10,169 nucleotides of DNA from NCBI GenBank assembly GCA_003648845.1, contig QMQA01000020.1, positions 1 to 10,169 on the forward strand, given 5' to 3'. The stretch is from Candidatus Aerophobota bacterium. GTDB taxonomy: Bacteria; Aerophobota; Aerophobia; Aerophobales; B3-G15. Shown in pieces: positions 1-6,732 of the stretch (positions are counted from its first letter, which is position 1; every line of letters starts with the position of its first letter). Position numbers and translations under genes: made by a program. Below the pieces are notes generated by a model. The model did not search any database. It was not told the DNA's origin and saw only the letters and a program-made list of their open reading frames with translations.

Positions 1-57
1 GTATAGGGATTAATTACCAAAAAAATTATTAATACCATAAGGGGGTAACCTGTATAA

Positions 58-1311
58 ATGGGGAAAACAATTGCTGAAAAAATAATCAGTGAGCACTGTG
101 GAAAAGAAGCTCAAGCAGGAGATTTCGTGGTTGCCAGGGTGGATGTATGTCTGGTTCAGAATGGTACAGGTCCCTTAGCCATTCGCCAGCTACAGAAGAT
201 AGGTCTGGAAAAGGCCCATAATCCCCAAAGAACAGTTCTTTTCATTGACCATGCTGTTCCCAGTCCCCGCAAAGAGCTATCCAACGACCATACCCTCTTA
301 AGAGAATTTGCCAGAAAAACAAAAGCTTTCCTTTCTGATGTGGGGGATGGTATCTGTCATCAGGTAATAGTAGAATCATTTGTTAACCCCGGTGATATTC
401 TCATCGGTGCTGACTCCCACAGCTGTACTGCTGGTGCCCTGGGAGCTTTTGCCACTGGAATGGGCTCCACTGATGTAGCTATAGGTATTGCTCTTGGAAA
501 AACCTGGCTAAGGGTTCCGGAAACTTTCAGGATAAATGTGGAAGGAGATTTTCAAAAAGGGGTTTATCCTAAGGACCTGATGCTTCATATAATTGGCTTG
601 ATAGGAGCCGACGGAGCTACTTATAAAGCTTTAGAGTTTGATGGTGAAACTATAAGGAAAATGAGCATCTCTGGAAGGCTAACCCTGTGTAATATGGCTG
701 TAGAGGCTGGAGCAAAGGCGGGTCTGGTTGCCTCAGATGAAGTTACAAGATCTTTTCTGGAGGATCAAGGACGTGGTGATAAATTCAGGGAGATAAAGCC
801 TGACCCAGATGCAACATATGAGAGGGTAATTAATATTAAAGCTTCAGAAATTGAGCCTACTGTTTCCCTTCCCCACACTGTGGACAATACAACTCCTGTA
901 GAGAAAGTTAAGGGGGTTAAGATAGACCAGGTTTTTATTGGAACCTGTACCAACGGACGCATGGAAGATCTCCGAATTGCTGCCAGAATTCTTAAAGATA
1001 ACCATCGACATCCAAGATGTCGCCTGGTTATAGGTCCTGCTTCCCGCAACATATACTTAGAAGCAATGAAAGAGGGTATTCTGGAGATACTGGTGAAAGC
1101 AGGAGCGGTCATCCTTCCTCCTGGCTGTGGACCCTGTGTAGGAATCCATGAGGGAGTTCTCGCAGATGGAGAGAGATGTCTTTCCACTCAGAATCGAAAT
1201 TTCCTTGGAAGAATGGGAAATCCCAAAGCTTTTATTTATCTTGCATCACCTGCCACAGCAGCTGCCACAGCAATAAAAGGTGAAATTACCGACCCAAGAG
1301 AGGTGCTCTGA
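58..1311 (+). CDS. Aconitase-superfamily hydro-lyase, large subunit (LeuC/HacA type)
   Basis: This 417-residue protein is the catalytic, Fe-S-carrying large subunit of a two-subunit dehydratase of the isopropylmalate/homoaconitate/dimethylmalate family. Seen: GADSHSCTAGALGAF at 117-131, GTCTNGR at 295-301, PPGCGPC at 354-360 and CLSTQNRNF at 374-382. Cys297, Cys357 and Cys360 are the expected [4Fe-4S] ligands, so the active site looks intact. Length is normal for the split (LeuC-like) form and about half that of one-chain aconitases. The GTCTNGR and GCGPC wording is closer to the archaeal/homoaconitase branch than to bacterial leucine-pathway LeuC. A purine-rich AGGGGGT lies about 11 bases before the ATG. 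Its stop overlaps the small-subunit start. With isocitrate dehydrogenase and a tricarboxylate transporter downstream, and no leucine or lysine biosynthesis genes nearby, the likely substrate is cis-aconitate (product isocitrate); this is inference. Automatic annotation would probably call it leuC. Family is certain, substrate is not. Confidence 0.93.
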   Translation: MGKTIAEKIISEHCGKEAQAGDFVVARVDVCLVQNGTGPLAIRQLQKIGLEKAHNPQRTVLFIDHAVPSPRKELSNDHTLLREFARKTKAFLSDVGDGICHQVIVESFVNPGDILIGADSHSCTAGALGAFATGMGSTDVAIGIALGKTWLRVPETFRINVEGDFQKGVYPKDLMLHIIGLIGADGATYKALEFDGETIRKMSISGRLTLCNMAVEAGAKAGLVASDEVTRSFLEDQGRGDKFREIKPDPDATYERVINIKASEIEPTVSLPHTVDNTTPVEKVKGVKIDQVFIGTCTNGRMEDLRIAARILKDNHRHPRCRLVIGPASRNIYLEAMKEGILEILVKAGAVILPPGCGPCVGIHEGVLADGERCLSTQNRNFLGRMGNPKAFIYLASPATAAATAIKGEITDPREVL

Positions 1312-1811
1312 TGATATTCCGAGGAAAGGTGTGGAAATTTGGCGATAACATCAGTACTGATCATATTGCTCCAGGAAGGTACTTTCATCTTCGTTCCAAT
1401 TTGCCGGAGCTTGCAAAGCATGTTTTAGAAGATGCTGATCCAGAATTTGCCAGGAAAATGTCAAAGGGAGATATGCTCGCAGCTGGAAAAAACTTTGGAT
1501 TGGGCTCATCCAGAGAGCATGCTCCTACCATTATGAAAATTGCCGGCATAAGTTGTGTTCTGGCTAAATCCTTTGCGCGCATCTTTTATCGAAATGCAAT
1601 TAATGTGGGATTGCCGGTTATTCAATGCGACACAGACAGAATAGATGAGGGTGATAAGCTGGAGATAGACTTAGAAAAAGGGAAAGTTGTTAATAAAACC
1701 AAGGGTATTGAGCTAAATTTTTCTCCTTTTCCTCCTGTAATGAGAAAAATACTGGATGATGGGGGACTTTTATCTCATATCCAGAAATACAAAGATTTTC
1801 AATTAGAATAG
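1311..1811 (+). CDS. Aconitase-superfamily hydro-lyase, small subunit (LeuD/HacB type)
   Basis: This 166-residue protein is the swivel-domain subunit that closes over the large subunit's Fe-S site and supplies substrate-binding residues. Seen: GDNISTDHIAPGRY at 11-24, GSSREHA at 65-71 and FARIFYRNAINVG at 88-100, all hallmarks of LeuD/HacB proteins of normal length. The loop after GRY, which is known to help set substrate choice between isopropylmalate and homoaconitate in archaeal enzymes (YLVY and YLRT types), reads YFHL at 24-27 and so matches neither. The ATG shares its A with the TGA of the upstream gene, so the two subunits are probably translationally coupled. A 135-base gap follows before the transporter genes. 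Partnership with the upstream protein is very secure; the reaction (probably cis-aconitate to isocitrate) is inferred from context. Confidence 0.92.
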   Translation: MIFRGKVWKFGDNISTDHIAPGRYFHLRSNLPELAKHVLEDADPEFARKMSKGDMLAAGKNFGLGSSREHAPTIMKIAGISCVLAKSFARIFYRNAINVGLPVIQCDTDRIDEGDKLEIDLEKGKVVNKTKGIELNFSPFPPVMRKILDDGGLLSHIQKYKDFQLE

Positions 1812-1946
1812 CTGGTGGTGGATATTCTTAAGAGGTCGAAGCAGGGAACATTTTGAAGGAAAAGGAGGTGAGGAATAAAAAATAGATTTCTAAAAGACAG
1901 GGTTTTGACTGGCTTCTATGAGAATAAGCCAGAAAGGAGGAAATTT
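1812..1946 (+). other. Intergenic leader between hydratase and transporter genes
   Basis: This is one of the longest untranslated stretches in the window. It contains an unused Shine-Dalgarno-like AAAGGAGGTGAGG at 1861-1873 that is not followed by an ATG, GTG or TTG at normal distance. It also holds a 7-bp hairpin at 1909-1932 and the real tctC ribosome binding site AAAGGAGG at 1933-1940. A weak sigma-70-like pair (TTGAAG at 1853, TAAAAA at 1876, spacing 17) can be drawn but is not convincing. The region may separate two transcription units or be a processed intercistronic leader. Confidence 0.5.
1909..1932 (+). promoter_or_regulatory. Hairpin directly upstream of the tctC ribosome binding site
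   Basis: CTGGCTT at 1909-1915 pairs perfectly with AAGCCAG at 1926-1932 around a 10-base loop. The next bases, 1933-1940, are AAAGGAGG, the tctC ribosome binding site. There is no T-run after the stem, so it is not an intrinsic terminator. It could protect the 5' end of a processed tctC message or affect ribosome access. The structure is seen; the role is inferred. Confidence 0.45.
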
Positions 1947-2900
1947 ATGCGTCGCTACGTATCTATAACCTTGGCTTTTATTATTCTTGCAAGTGTGATA
2001 TTGGTGAGCTTTGGCTCTATGGCTATGGCTAAATATCCGGAAAAGATGATTACCTGGATTTGCGTCTTTAAAGCAGGAGGAGGCACAGACCGCTGGGCAC
2101 GTATTATGTCTTCGGCAGCCATAGACCATTTTGGCGTACCCTGGCATGTGGTGAATATTCCTGGAGCTGATGGTATCGTGGGCTGGAGAGAAGGATTGAA
2201 AAGGCCAGCTGATGGGTATACCATAATCCAGGGCAGTCCCACTCCAGTAATTGCTCTGCTAAGAGAAGAAAAACCTCCCATTAGCCCCTACGATATTAAA
2301 ATTGTTTGCTATGTCTCTGCTTTCAGAGCAGTAGTGGTAGCAAAACCTGGAAAACCCTGGTCTACCTGGGAAGGACTGAAAGAGTATGCCAGGAAAAATC
2401 CCGGTAAACTCACCTGGGGCGGAACTACCTCTCACCTCCTGGGGCCGGCTAACATCTTTGATCAGGCTGGTATAAAGCTCACTCCGGTTCCTTATGATAG
2501 TACCGCAGATGCTGTAGCTGACTTTCTGGGTGGACATATTGATTTAGCTTCAGCAACTTTTTCAACCGTGCAAACTATAGTTCCAGAAGAGGCTGTTGCT
2601 GTAATTAACACCAGTGATATACCCATTACCGCTAAGGGATTCGAGGATGTTCCAGATGCCACGGAGCTTGGCTACGAGGGAATGTCTTTCGCCAGATGGG
2701 TAGGGGTTCACCCCGATACTCCTGATGAAATAGTCAAGATTATCTCGGACAGGATGACAAGTCTGGTTAAGGATAAATCCGTGGTCAAACTTATCAGTAA
2801 AGTGGGAGAGGAAATTATTTTTGTCCCTTATCCTGAGGCACAAAAGAAGTACAACAAAATGGTGGAGGGAATGAAGAGAGCGATCAAGCTGATAGAGTAA
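1947..2900 (+). CDS. tctC: Tripartite tricarboxylate transporter substrate-binding protein (TctC)
   Basis: This 317-residue extracytoplasmic binding protein captures a carboxylate and delivers it to the TctAB membrane pair. Residues 1-28 form a classic signal peptide: RR near the start, a hydrophobic run, and AMA before KYPEK for signal peptidase I cleavage after Ala28. There is no lipobox Cys. The mature protein has the family's AGGGTDRWAR (43-52), NIPGADG (70-76) and PADGYTI (87-93), which lie around the ligand pocket. I chose the ATG at 1947 because AAAGGAGG precedes it and the signal peptide starts there; an in-frame TTG at 1905 would add 14 polar residues and has no comparable site. Members of this family bind citrate, tricarballylate, other di- and tricarboxylates, aromatic acids or nicotinate, so the ligand cannot be read from sequence. 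The neighbouring aconitase-type and isocitrate dehydrogenase genes suggest a tricarboxylate. Confidence 0.93.
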   Translation: MRRYVSITLAFIILASVILVSFGSMAMAKYPEKMITWICVFKAGGGTDRWARIMSSAAIDHFGVPWHVVNIPGADGIVGWREGLKRPADGYTIIQGSPTPVIALLREEKPPISPYDIKIVCYVSAFRAVVVAKPGKPWSTWEGLKEYARKNPGKLTWGGTTSHLLGPANIFDQAGIKLTPVPYDSTADAVADFLGGHIDLASATFSTVQTIVPEEAVAVINTSDIPITAKGFEDVPDATELGYEGMSFARWVGVHPDTPDEIVKIISDRMTSLVKDKSVVKLISKVGEEIIFVPYPEAQKKYNKMVEGMKRAIKLIE

Positions 2901-2915
2901 AAGTTATGTCTGGCC

Positions 2916-2952
2916 AAAGCCCGGTTTGGTTTGCACCAACCGGGCTTTATTC
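2916..2952 (+). terminator. Strong hairpin with short T-rich tail between tctC and tctB
   Basis: AAAGCCCGGTT starting at 2916 pairs with AACCGGGCTTT ending at 2948. Inside it, after a single bulged T, GGT pairs with ACC around a small loop. The GC-rich stem is flanked by A's on one side and TTTATT on the other, as in a leaky or bidirectional intrinsic terminator. It sits in the 81-base gap just after the binding-protein gene. There it would reduce read-through and stabilise the tctC message, giving more binding protein than membrane subunits, a common design in transporter operons. The pairing is seen; attenuation is inferred. Confidence 0.65.
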
Positions 2953-2981
2953 GAGCTTTTTGAAAAGGGAGGAACAAAAAA

Positions 2982-3470
2982 ATGAAAAGACATAGCGAGT
3001 GGTTAAGATGCAACCAGGGTATTGGCTCTGTGCTAAGTCTGGTTCTTATTGCTTTTCTTGTTTACCTTGAACTTTCTCCCTGGGTTCACAGGAGGGTTCG
3101 TGATGGATTTACACTTGGATTTTTCCCTGTTCTTGGTGTAGTTCTTTTGCTTGTTTTCTCATTTGTTTTGATTGTTGATACTCACCGCAGGGAAGTCCCT
3201 CCAGACCTGAGAACTTTCACTTTTAAGCCTTTTGCAGGTGGTATTTTAATACTGATAGCAACCTGGGTTTATTTCACAATAATGAGGAAGGCAGGATTCC
3301 TGATTGCAACCCCTTTTTACCTTACATTTTTTATTTACGCTCTTGGTTTGAGGTCCTGGCGTAAATGCATTATATCAGCAATAGTAATGACCTTAATAGT
3401 TTATGGTGCTTTTACCGGTATGGGGATAAAGCTACCTGCGGGTATTTTGTGGGGCATATTACCTTTTTAG
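2982..3470 (+). CDS. tctB: Tripartite tricarboxylate transporter small membrane subunit (TctB)
   Basis: This 162-residue protein is the small, poorly conserved integral membrane subunit of the TctABC transporter. It has hydrophobic segments at roughly 14-31, 45-65, 84-102, 106-123 and 127-148, which fits the four-to-five-helix pattern and usual length of TctB. Two features suggest cytoplasmic or loop regions: the basic first ten residues, and the charged loop DTHRREVPPDLRTF at 66-79. Identification rests mainly on size, topology and position between tctC and tctA, because this family has few fixed motifs. GGGAGGA lies about 8 bases before the ATG. The gap to tctA is only 14 bases. No break or unusual feature was seen. 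Confidence 0.88.
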   Translation: MKRHSEWLRCNQGIGSVLSLVLIAFLVYLELSPWVHRRVRDGFTLGFFPVLGVVLLLVFSFVLIVDTHRREVPPDLRTFTFKPFAGGILILIATWVYFTIMRKAGFLIATPFYLTFFIYALGLRSWRKCIISAIVMTLIVYGAFTGMGIKLPAGILWGILPF

Positions 3471-3484
3471 TTTAGGAGAGGAAA

Positions 3485-5032
3485 ATGTTTCAACCAGATG
3501 CTATAAGGGAGGCATTTCAGCTCTTCTTTACTCCTGAGGTTTTTTACTGGATGGCTATAGGGGTGACTGTAGGGGTAGGTGTGGGTGCTATACCTGGTTT
3601 AAGTGCAGCCACAGGCATTGCCATAATGCTACCGCTAACCTTCACCATGCCTGTCGCTCCGGCACTTGGTCTTCTCATTGGATTATATAAAGGCTCTGTC
3701 TATGGAGGCTCCATTTCTGCCATAAGTTTTGCCACTCCGGGAACATCCGAAGCTGCTGCTACTGTTTATGACGGCTATAAGCTGATGAAAAAAGGAGAGG
3801 GGCGCAAAGCCGTTGAGATGGCTCTGGCTGCTTCTGTTAGCGCTGATACTGCAAGTGATCTGGTCACTATTTTTGTCGCACCACCTCTTGCTATGGTAGC
3901 ACTTAAGTTCGGACCTGCTGAAAGATTCTGGCTTGTAGTTCTTGCCTTTACCTTAATTGGTGCCCTGAGCGGTAAACACCTTGCTAAAGGATTGATAAGC
4001 GCTGCCCTGGGAGTCTTTCTGGCTACCATTGGTCCTGATCCTGTATCTGCTGTGCCCCGGATGACTTTCGGAGTGTGGTGGCTTACGGGTGGCATCCCCT
4101 TCATTCCTCTTATGATAGGCCTTTTTGCCATCTCTACCATGCTTCAGGAAAGTATTAAGCTTCTGGGTGAGAGCAAAGTAGTGGAAAAAGTCAAGGCAGG
4201 TATTGTAAATGGTCTTTTAAAAAAAGGAGCAGGACTAACCTTTAAAGAATACTTAAGATGCTGGAAGGAAATGCTGATTGGTCTTGGCGTAGGCTCTTTT
4301 GTTGGGTTTTTGCCCGGTCTGGGGTCCACAGTTGGTGCTTTCCTCTCCTACGGGGTAGCCAAACAGGCATCCCCCGAGAAAAAAATAGGCGAAGGCGTGC
4401 TGGAAGGAGTAGCCGCAGCTGAGGCAGGGAATAATGCCACTGTTGGTCCCACTCTTATTCCTCTACTTGCCTTTGGAATACCGGGCAGCATTTCAGCAGC
4501 TCTTATAGGAGCGGCTTTAATGCTTCAGGGAGCAACTCCTTCTCCCAGGATGTTTAAGCTTTATCCTGAGATTGTCTATGCTCTTTTTATGATCTTGCTT
4601 GTTGCCAATGCATTTAATTTTGGAATAGGCCGTATCTTTGGCAGATTATATGCCAGGTTAGGACTTCTTCCTAAACCACTTTTAGTTCCCCTAATTTTCA
4701 CCATGGCGACCATAGGGAGCTTTGCCTACCGGGGTAATCCTTATGATGTTGTGCTTGCCCTTGCCTTTGGACTTGTGGGTTATGGAATGAGAATAGGAGG
4801 AATCCCCACTGCTCCTTTGGTGATTAGCTTCCTTATTACTCCCATGATGGAGTCTAATTTGCGCAGAGCCTTAATTATTGCTCATAGAGAGTGGACTCGA
4901 GCTCTTTTTGGTAGTTATCTTTCTATCGGACTATGTGTGGCAACGGTGGCATTAACCCTTCTTTCCCTTAAACTGAAAGGGGCTGAGATGATACCAAAAG
5001 AGGAAGAAAAAACCGGAGGAAACTCTGGCTAA
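3485..5032 (+). CDS. tctA: Tripartite tricarboxylate transporter large membrane subunit (TctA)
   Basis: This 515-residue polytopic protein is the translocating subunit of the secondary, ion-driven TctABC carrier. The family's internal duplication is visible. The first half has GAIPGLSAATGIAIMLP at 34-50 followed by YGGSISAISFATPGT near 73-87. The second half has a matching VGFLPGLGSTVGAFLSYG near residues 275-292, then AEAGNNAT and FGIPGS. Length is typical (about 500). The start is supported by AGGAGAG just upstream. The extreme C-terminus is charged (EEEKTGG) and presumably cytoplasmic. It follows tctB by 14 bases, and a decayed Fe-S gene follows after 36 bases. The transporter is complete and all three subunits are intact, so uptake should be functional; the substrate is inferred from the neighbouring enzymes. 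Confidence 0.96.
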   Translation: MFQPDAIREAFQLFFTPEVFYWMAIGVTVGVGVGAIPGLSAATGIAIMLPLTFTMPVAPALGLLIGLYKGSVYGGSISAISFATPGTSEAAATVYDGYKLMKKGEGRKAVEMALAASVSADTASDLVTIFVAPPLAMVALKFGPAERFWLVVLAFTLIGALSGKHLAKGLISAALGVFLATIGPDPVSAVPRMTFGVWWLTGGIPFIPLMIGLFAISTMLQESIKLLGESKVVEKVKAGIVNGLLKKGAGLTFKEYLRCWKEMLIGLGVGSFVGFLPGLGSTVGAFLSYGVAKQASPEKKIGEGVLEGVAAAEAGNNATVGPTLIPLLAFGIPGSISAALIGAALMLQGATPSPRMFKLYPEIVYALFMILLVANAFNFGIGRIFGRLYARLGLLPKPLLVPLIFTMATIGSFAYRGNPYDVVLALAFGLVGYGMRIGGIPTAPLVISFLITPMMESNLRRALIIAHREWTRALFGSYLSIGLCVATVALTLLSLKLKGAEMIPKEEEKTGGNSG

Positions 5033-5068
5033 GGTGGTAGATTAAATTAAGACAGGAAGGAGAGATAA

Positions 5069-5444
5069 GTGGAAAAAGGCAATAAGGCTTCTTTCGAGGA
5101 GAATTTGACCAAAAAGGTAAAACAAATATTTCTTGACCAGGGAATTGATCTGGTAGGCATTACGCCAGCTCAAAGGCTAACTGGGGCTCCAGAGGGAAGA
5201 AGAGCTGAGGATATCCTGTCCACAGCTAAAAACGTAATTGTAGCTGCTGTTCATGTTTTAGACTCTGTTTATGACCTTCCCTATACAAGATACGAGTATA
5301 CAAATCAATTTTTGTATTGAACTCAGGTGCGGGATGTGTATAGCCAGCTGTCCTATCGGAAAGCCTTACTGGAAAATTCCGGGTCGGCGTCGATCTTCCT
5401 GGGTAGAGGAAATGAAAAAATTATGGACAGGTGCAAAGTGGTAA
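5069..5444 (+). pseudogene. Broken epoxyqueuosine-reductase-like iron-sulfur protein gene
   Basis: A GTG at 5069 with GGAAGGAGAG before it opens an 83-codon frame that stops at 5320. Its product (GIDLVGITPAQRL, then APEGRRAEDIL, then AKNVIVAAVHVL) looks like the N-terminal domain of QueG/reductive-dehalogenase-like 4Fe-4S proteins, usually about 250-350 residues. In the frame one base later, the codons from about 5310 to the stop at 5442-5444 read FCIELRCGMCIASCPIGK and then a short basic tail. That is the C-terminal ferredoxin motif (CxxCxxxCP) of such proteins. The whole middle, including the second part of the conserved domain, is absent. The junction lies at a run of five T's (5309-5313). 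The simplest reading is an internal deletion combined with a frameshift. The N-terminal 83-residue protein could still be made, but without its cluster-binding part. Family assignment is moderate; brokenness is well supported. Confidence 0.7.
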
Positions 5445-5475
5445 AGGTAAAAACAGGATATTAAGGGAGGTAAAA

Positions 5476-6732
5476 ATGAATAAAACCAGCTTTTTGCAGG
5501 AAGGAGAGAAAATCCAGATTGTAAATAATAAACTTTCCATCCCGGAAAAACCTGTTATTCCCTTCATAGAAGGGGATGGAATTGGTCCTGAAGTGATGAG
5601 AGTGGCAAAAAAAGTGCTGGATGCAGCAGTTGAAAAGGCCTATGAGGGAAAAAAGAAGATTATCTGGCTTGAAATTTATGCAGGAGAAAAAGCAAAGAAA
5701 AAATACGGGGAGTACCTTCCTGAAGAAACTATCCAGAGTATAAAAGATCATATTGTAGCTATAAAAGGACCTCTTACCACACCGATTGGAGGAGGATACC
5801 GCAGTTTAAATGTCACATTAAGACAGGTTCTGGACCTTTATGCATGCGTAAGACCTGTAGAATATATCCCTGGAGTTCCCTCCCCCATGCTCCATCCGGA
5901 AAAGATGAACATGGTAATTTTCAGAGAAAATACAGAAGATGTTTACGCAGGCATTGAATGGCCACAGGGAAGCAAGGAAGTAGCAAAGCTTATCGGTTAT
6001 CTGGAAAAAGAGCTGGGGGTAAAAATAAGGAAAGACTCGGGAATAGGAATTAAACTTATCTCTATTACAGGAACAAAGAGACTGGTGAGGAAAGCTATCC
6101 AGTATGCTATTGAGAGAGGACGGAAGAGTGTAACCCTGGTGCACAAAGGAAATATTATGAAGTATACCGAAGGAGCTTTTAGGGATTGGGGATATGAGGT
6201 AGCAAGGGAGGAGTTTTCTGATAAAATTGTTACAGAGGATGAGCTACAGGATAAGTATCAGGGTGTTCTTCCCCCAGGGAAAATCTTGATCAATGACCGT
6301 ATTGCAGATAATATGTTTCAACAGGCTCTTACCAGAACTGACGAATATGATGTGGTGGCCTTACCTAACCTTAATGGCGATTATTTCTCTGACGCCTGTG
6401 CTGCTCAGGTGGGTGGTCTGGGAATGGCCCCTGGAGCAAATATAGGAGATTTTATTGCACTGTTTGAAGCTACCCATGGCTCAGCTCCCAAATATGCAGG
6501 CCAGGATAAAGTAAACCCCGGCTCCATGATTCTTTCCGGAGTAATGATGCTGGAGTATATAGGATGGGAAAAAGCGGGAGATTTAATCCGCCAGGCAATT
6601 GCAGTAACCATCAAACAAAAGAGGGTGACCTATGACCTTGCAAGACATATGGGAATTGAGCCGGTAAAGTGCTCCGAATTTGGACAGGCCATTATAGATA
6701 ATTTACAGGATGAAAGGGTGAAAAATGGGTAA
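5476..6732 (+). CDS. icd: NADP-dependent isocitrate dehydrogenase
   Basis: This 418-residue enzyme oxidatively decarboxylates isocitrate to 2-oxoglutarate, producing CO2 and NADPH in the cytoplasm. It matches the E. coli Icd type along its length. The substrate-binding run RSLNVTLRQ (109-117) contains the regulatory-serine equivalent Ser110. Other matches are [15 protein letters not shown] (148-162), [11 protein letters not shown] (223-233) and metal-binding Asp278, Asp302 and Asp306. The cofactor pocket has Lys339, Tyr340, Val346, Tyr386 and Arg390, which correspond at a constant offset of five to the NADP-specifying residues of E. coli (Lys344, Tyr345, Val351, Tyr391, Arg395). This rules out isopropylmalate or homoisocitrate dehydrogenase and makes NADP the likely cofactor. 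The ATG at 5476 is preferred because AGGGAGGT precedes it; an in-frame GTG at 5431 lies inside the preceding pseudogene remnant and would add 15 residues absent from the family. The gene overlaps the next by 8 bases. Confidence 0.96.
   Translation: MNKTSFLQEGEKIQIVNNKLSIPEKPVIPFIEGDGIGPEVMRVAKKVLDAAVEKAYEGKKKIIWLEIYAGEKAKKKYGEYLPEETIQSIKDHIVAIKGPLTTPIGGGYRSLNVTLRQVLDLYACVRPVEYIPGVPSPMLHPEKMNMVIFRENTEDVYAGIEWPQGSKEVAKLIGYLEKELGVKIRKDSGIGIKLISITGTKRLVRKAIQYAIERGRKSVTLVHKGNIMKYTEGAFRDWGYEVAREEFSDKIVTEDELQDKYQGVLPPGKILINDRIADNMFQQALTRTDEYDVVALPNLNGDYFSDACAAQVGGLGMAPGANIGDFIALFEATHGSAPKYAGQDKVNPGSMILSGVMMLEYIGWEKAGDLIRQAIAVTIKQKRVTYDLARHMGIEPVKCSEFGQAIIDNLQDERVKNG

Noticed and set aside
1..57. Promoter or operator ahead of the first gene
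   Set aside because: Only 57 bases are available; AT-rich with a ribosome binding site, but no convincing -35/-10 pair or inverted repeat. The operon may start upstream of the window.
765..1187. Antisense open frame of 140 codons, and other minus-strand frames across the window
   Set aside because: They lie opposite well-supported genes, have no recognisable domains and no convincing ribosome binding sites, and are explained by codon composition of the sense genes.
58..1811. Leucine-pathway isopropylmalate isomerase (leuCD)
   Set aside because: Automatic pipelines would probably give this name, but no leuA or leuB is present, the dehydrogenase nearby is isocitrate-type by its residues, and the GCGPC and YFHL features do not match typical bacterial leuCD. 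Not fully excluded.
1853..1881. Sigma-70-like promoter upstream of tctC
   Set aside because: TTGAAG and TAAAAA with 17-base spacing match the consensus only weakly in AT-rich DNA; not strong enough to call.
1905..1946. Upstream TTG start for tctC
   Set aside because: It adds 14 polar residues before a clean signal peptide and lacks a suitably placed ribosome binding site; the hairpin and AAAGGAGG lie within this stretch.
5431..5475. Upstream GTG start for icd
   Set aside because: It overlaps the tail of the Fe-S pseudogene and adds 15 residues not expected in the family; the ATG at 5476 has AGGGAGGT at good spacing.
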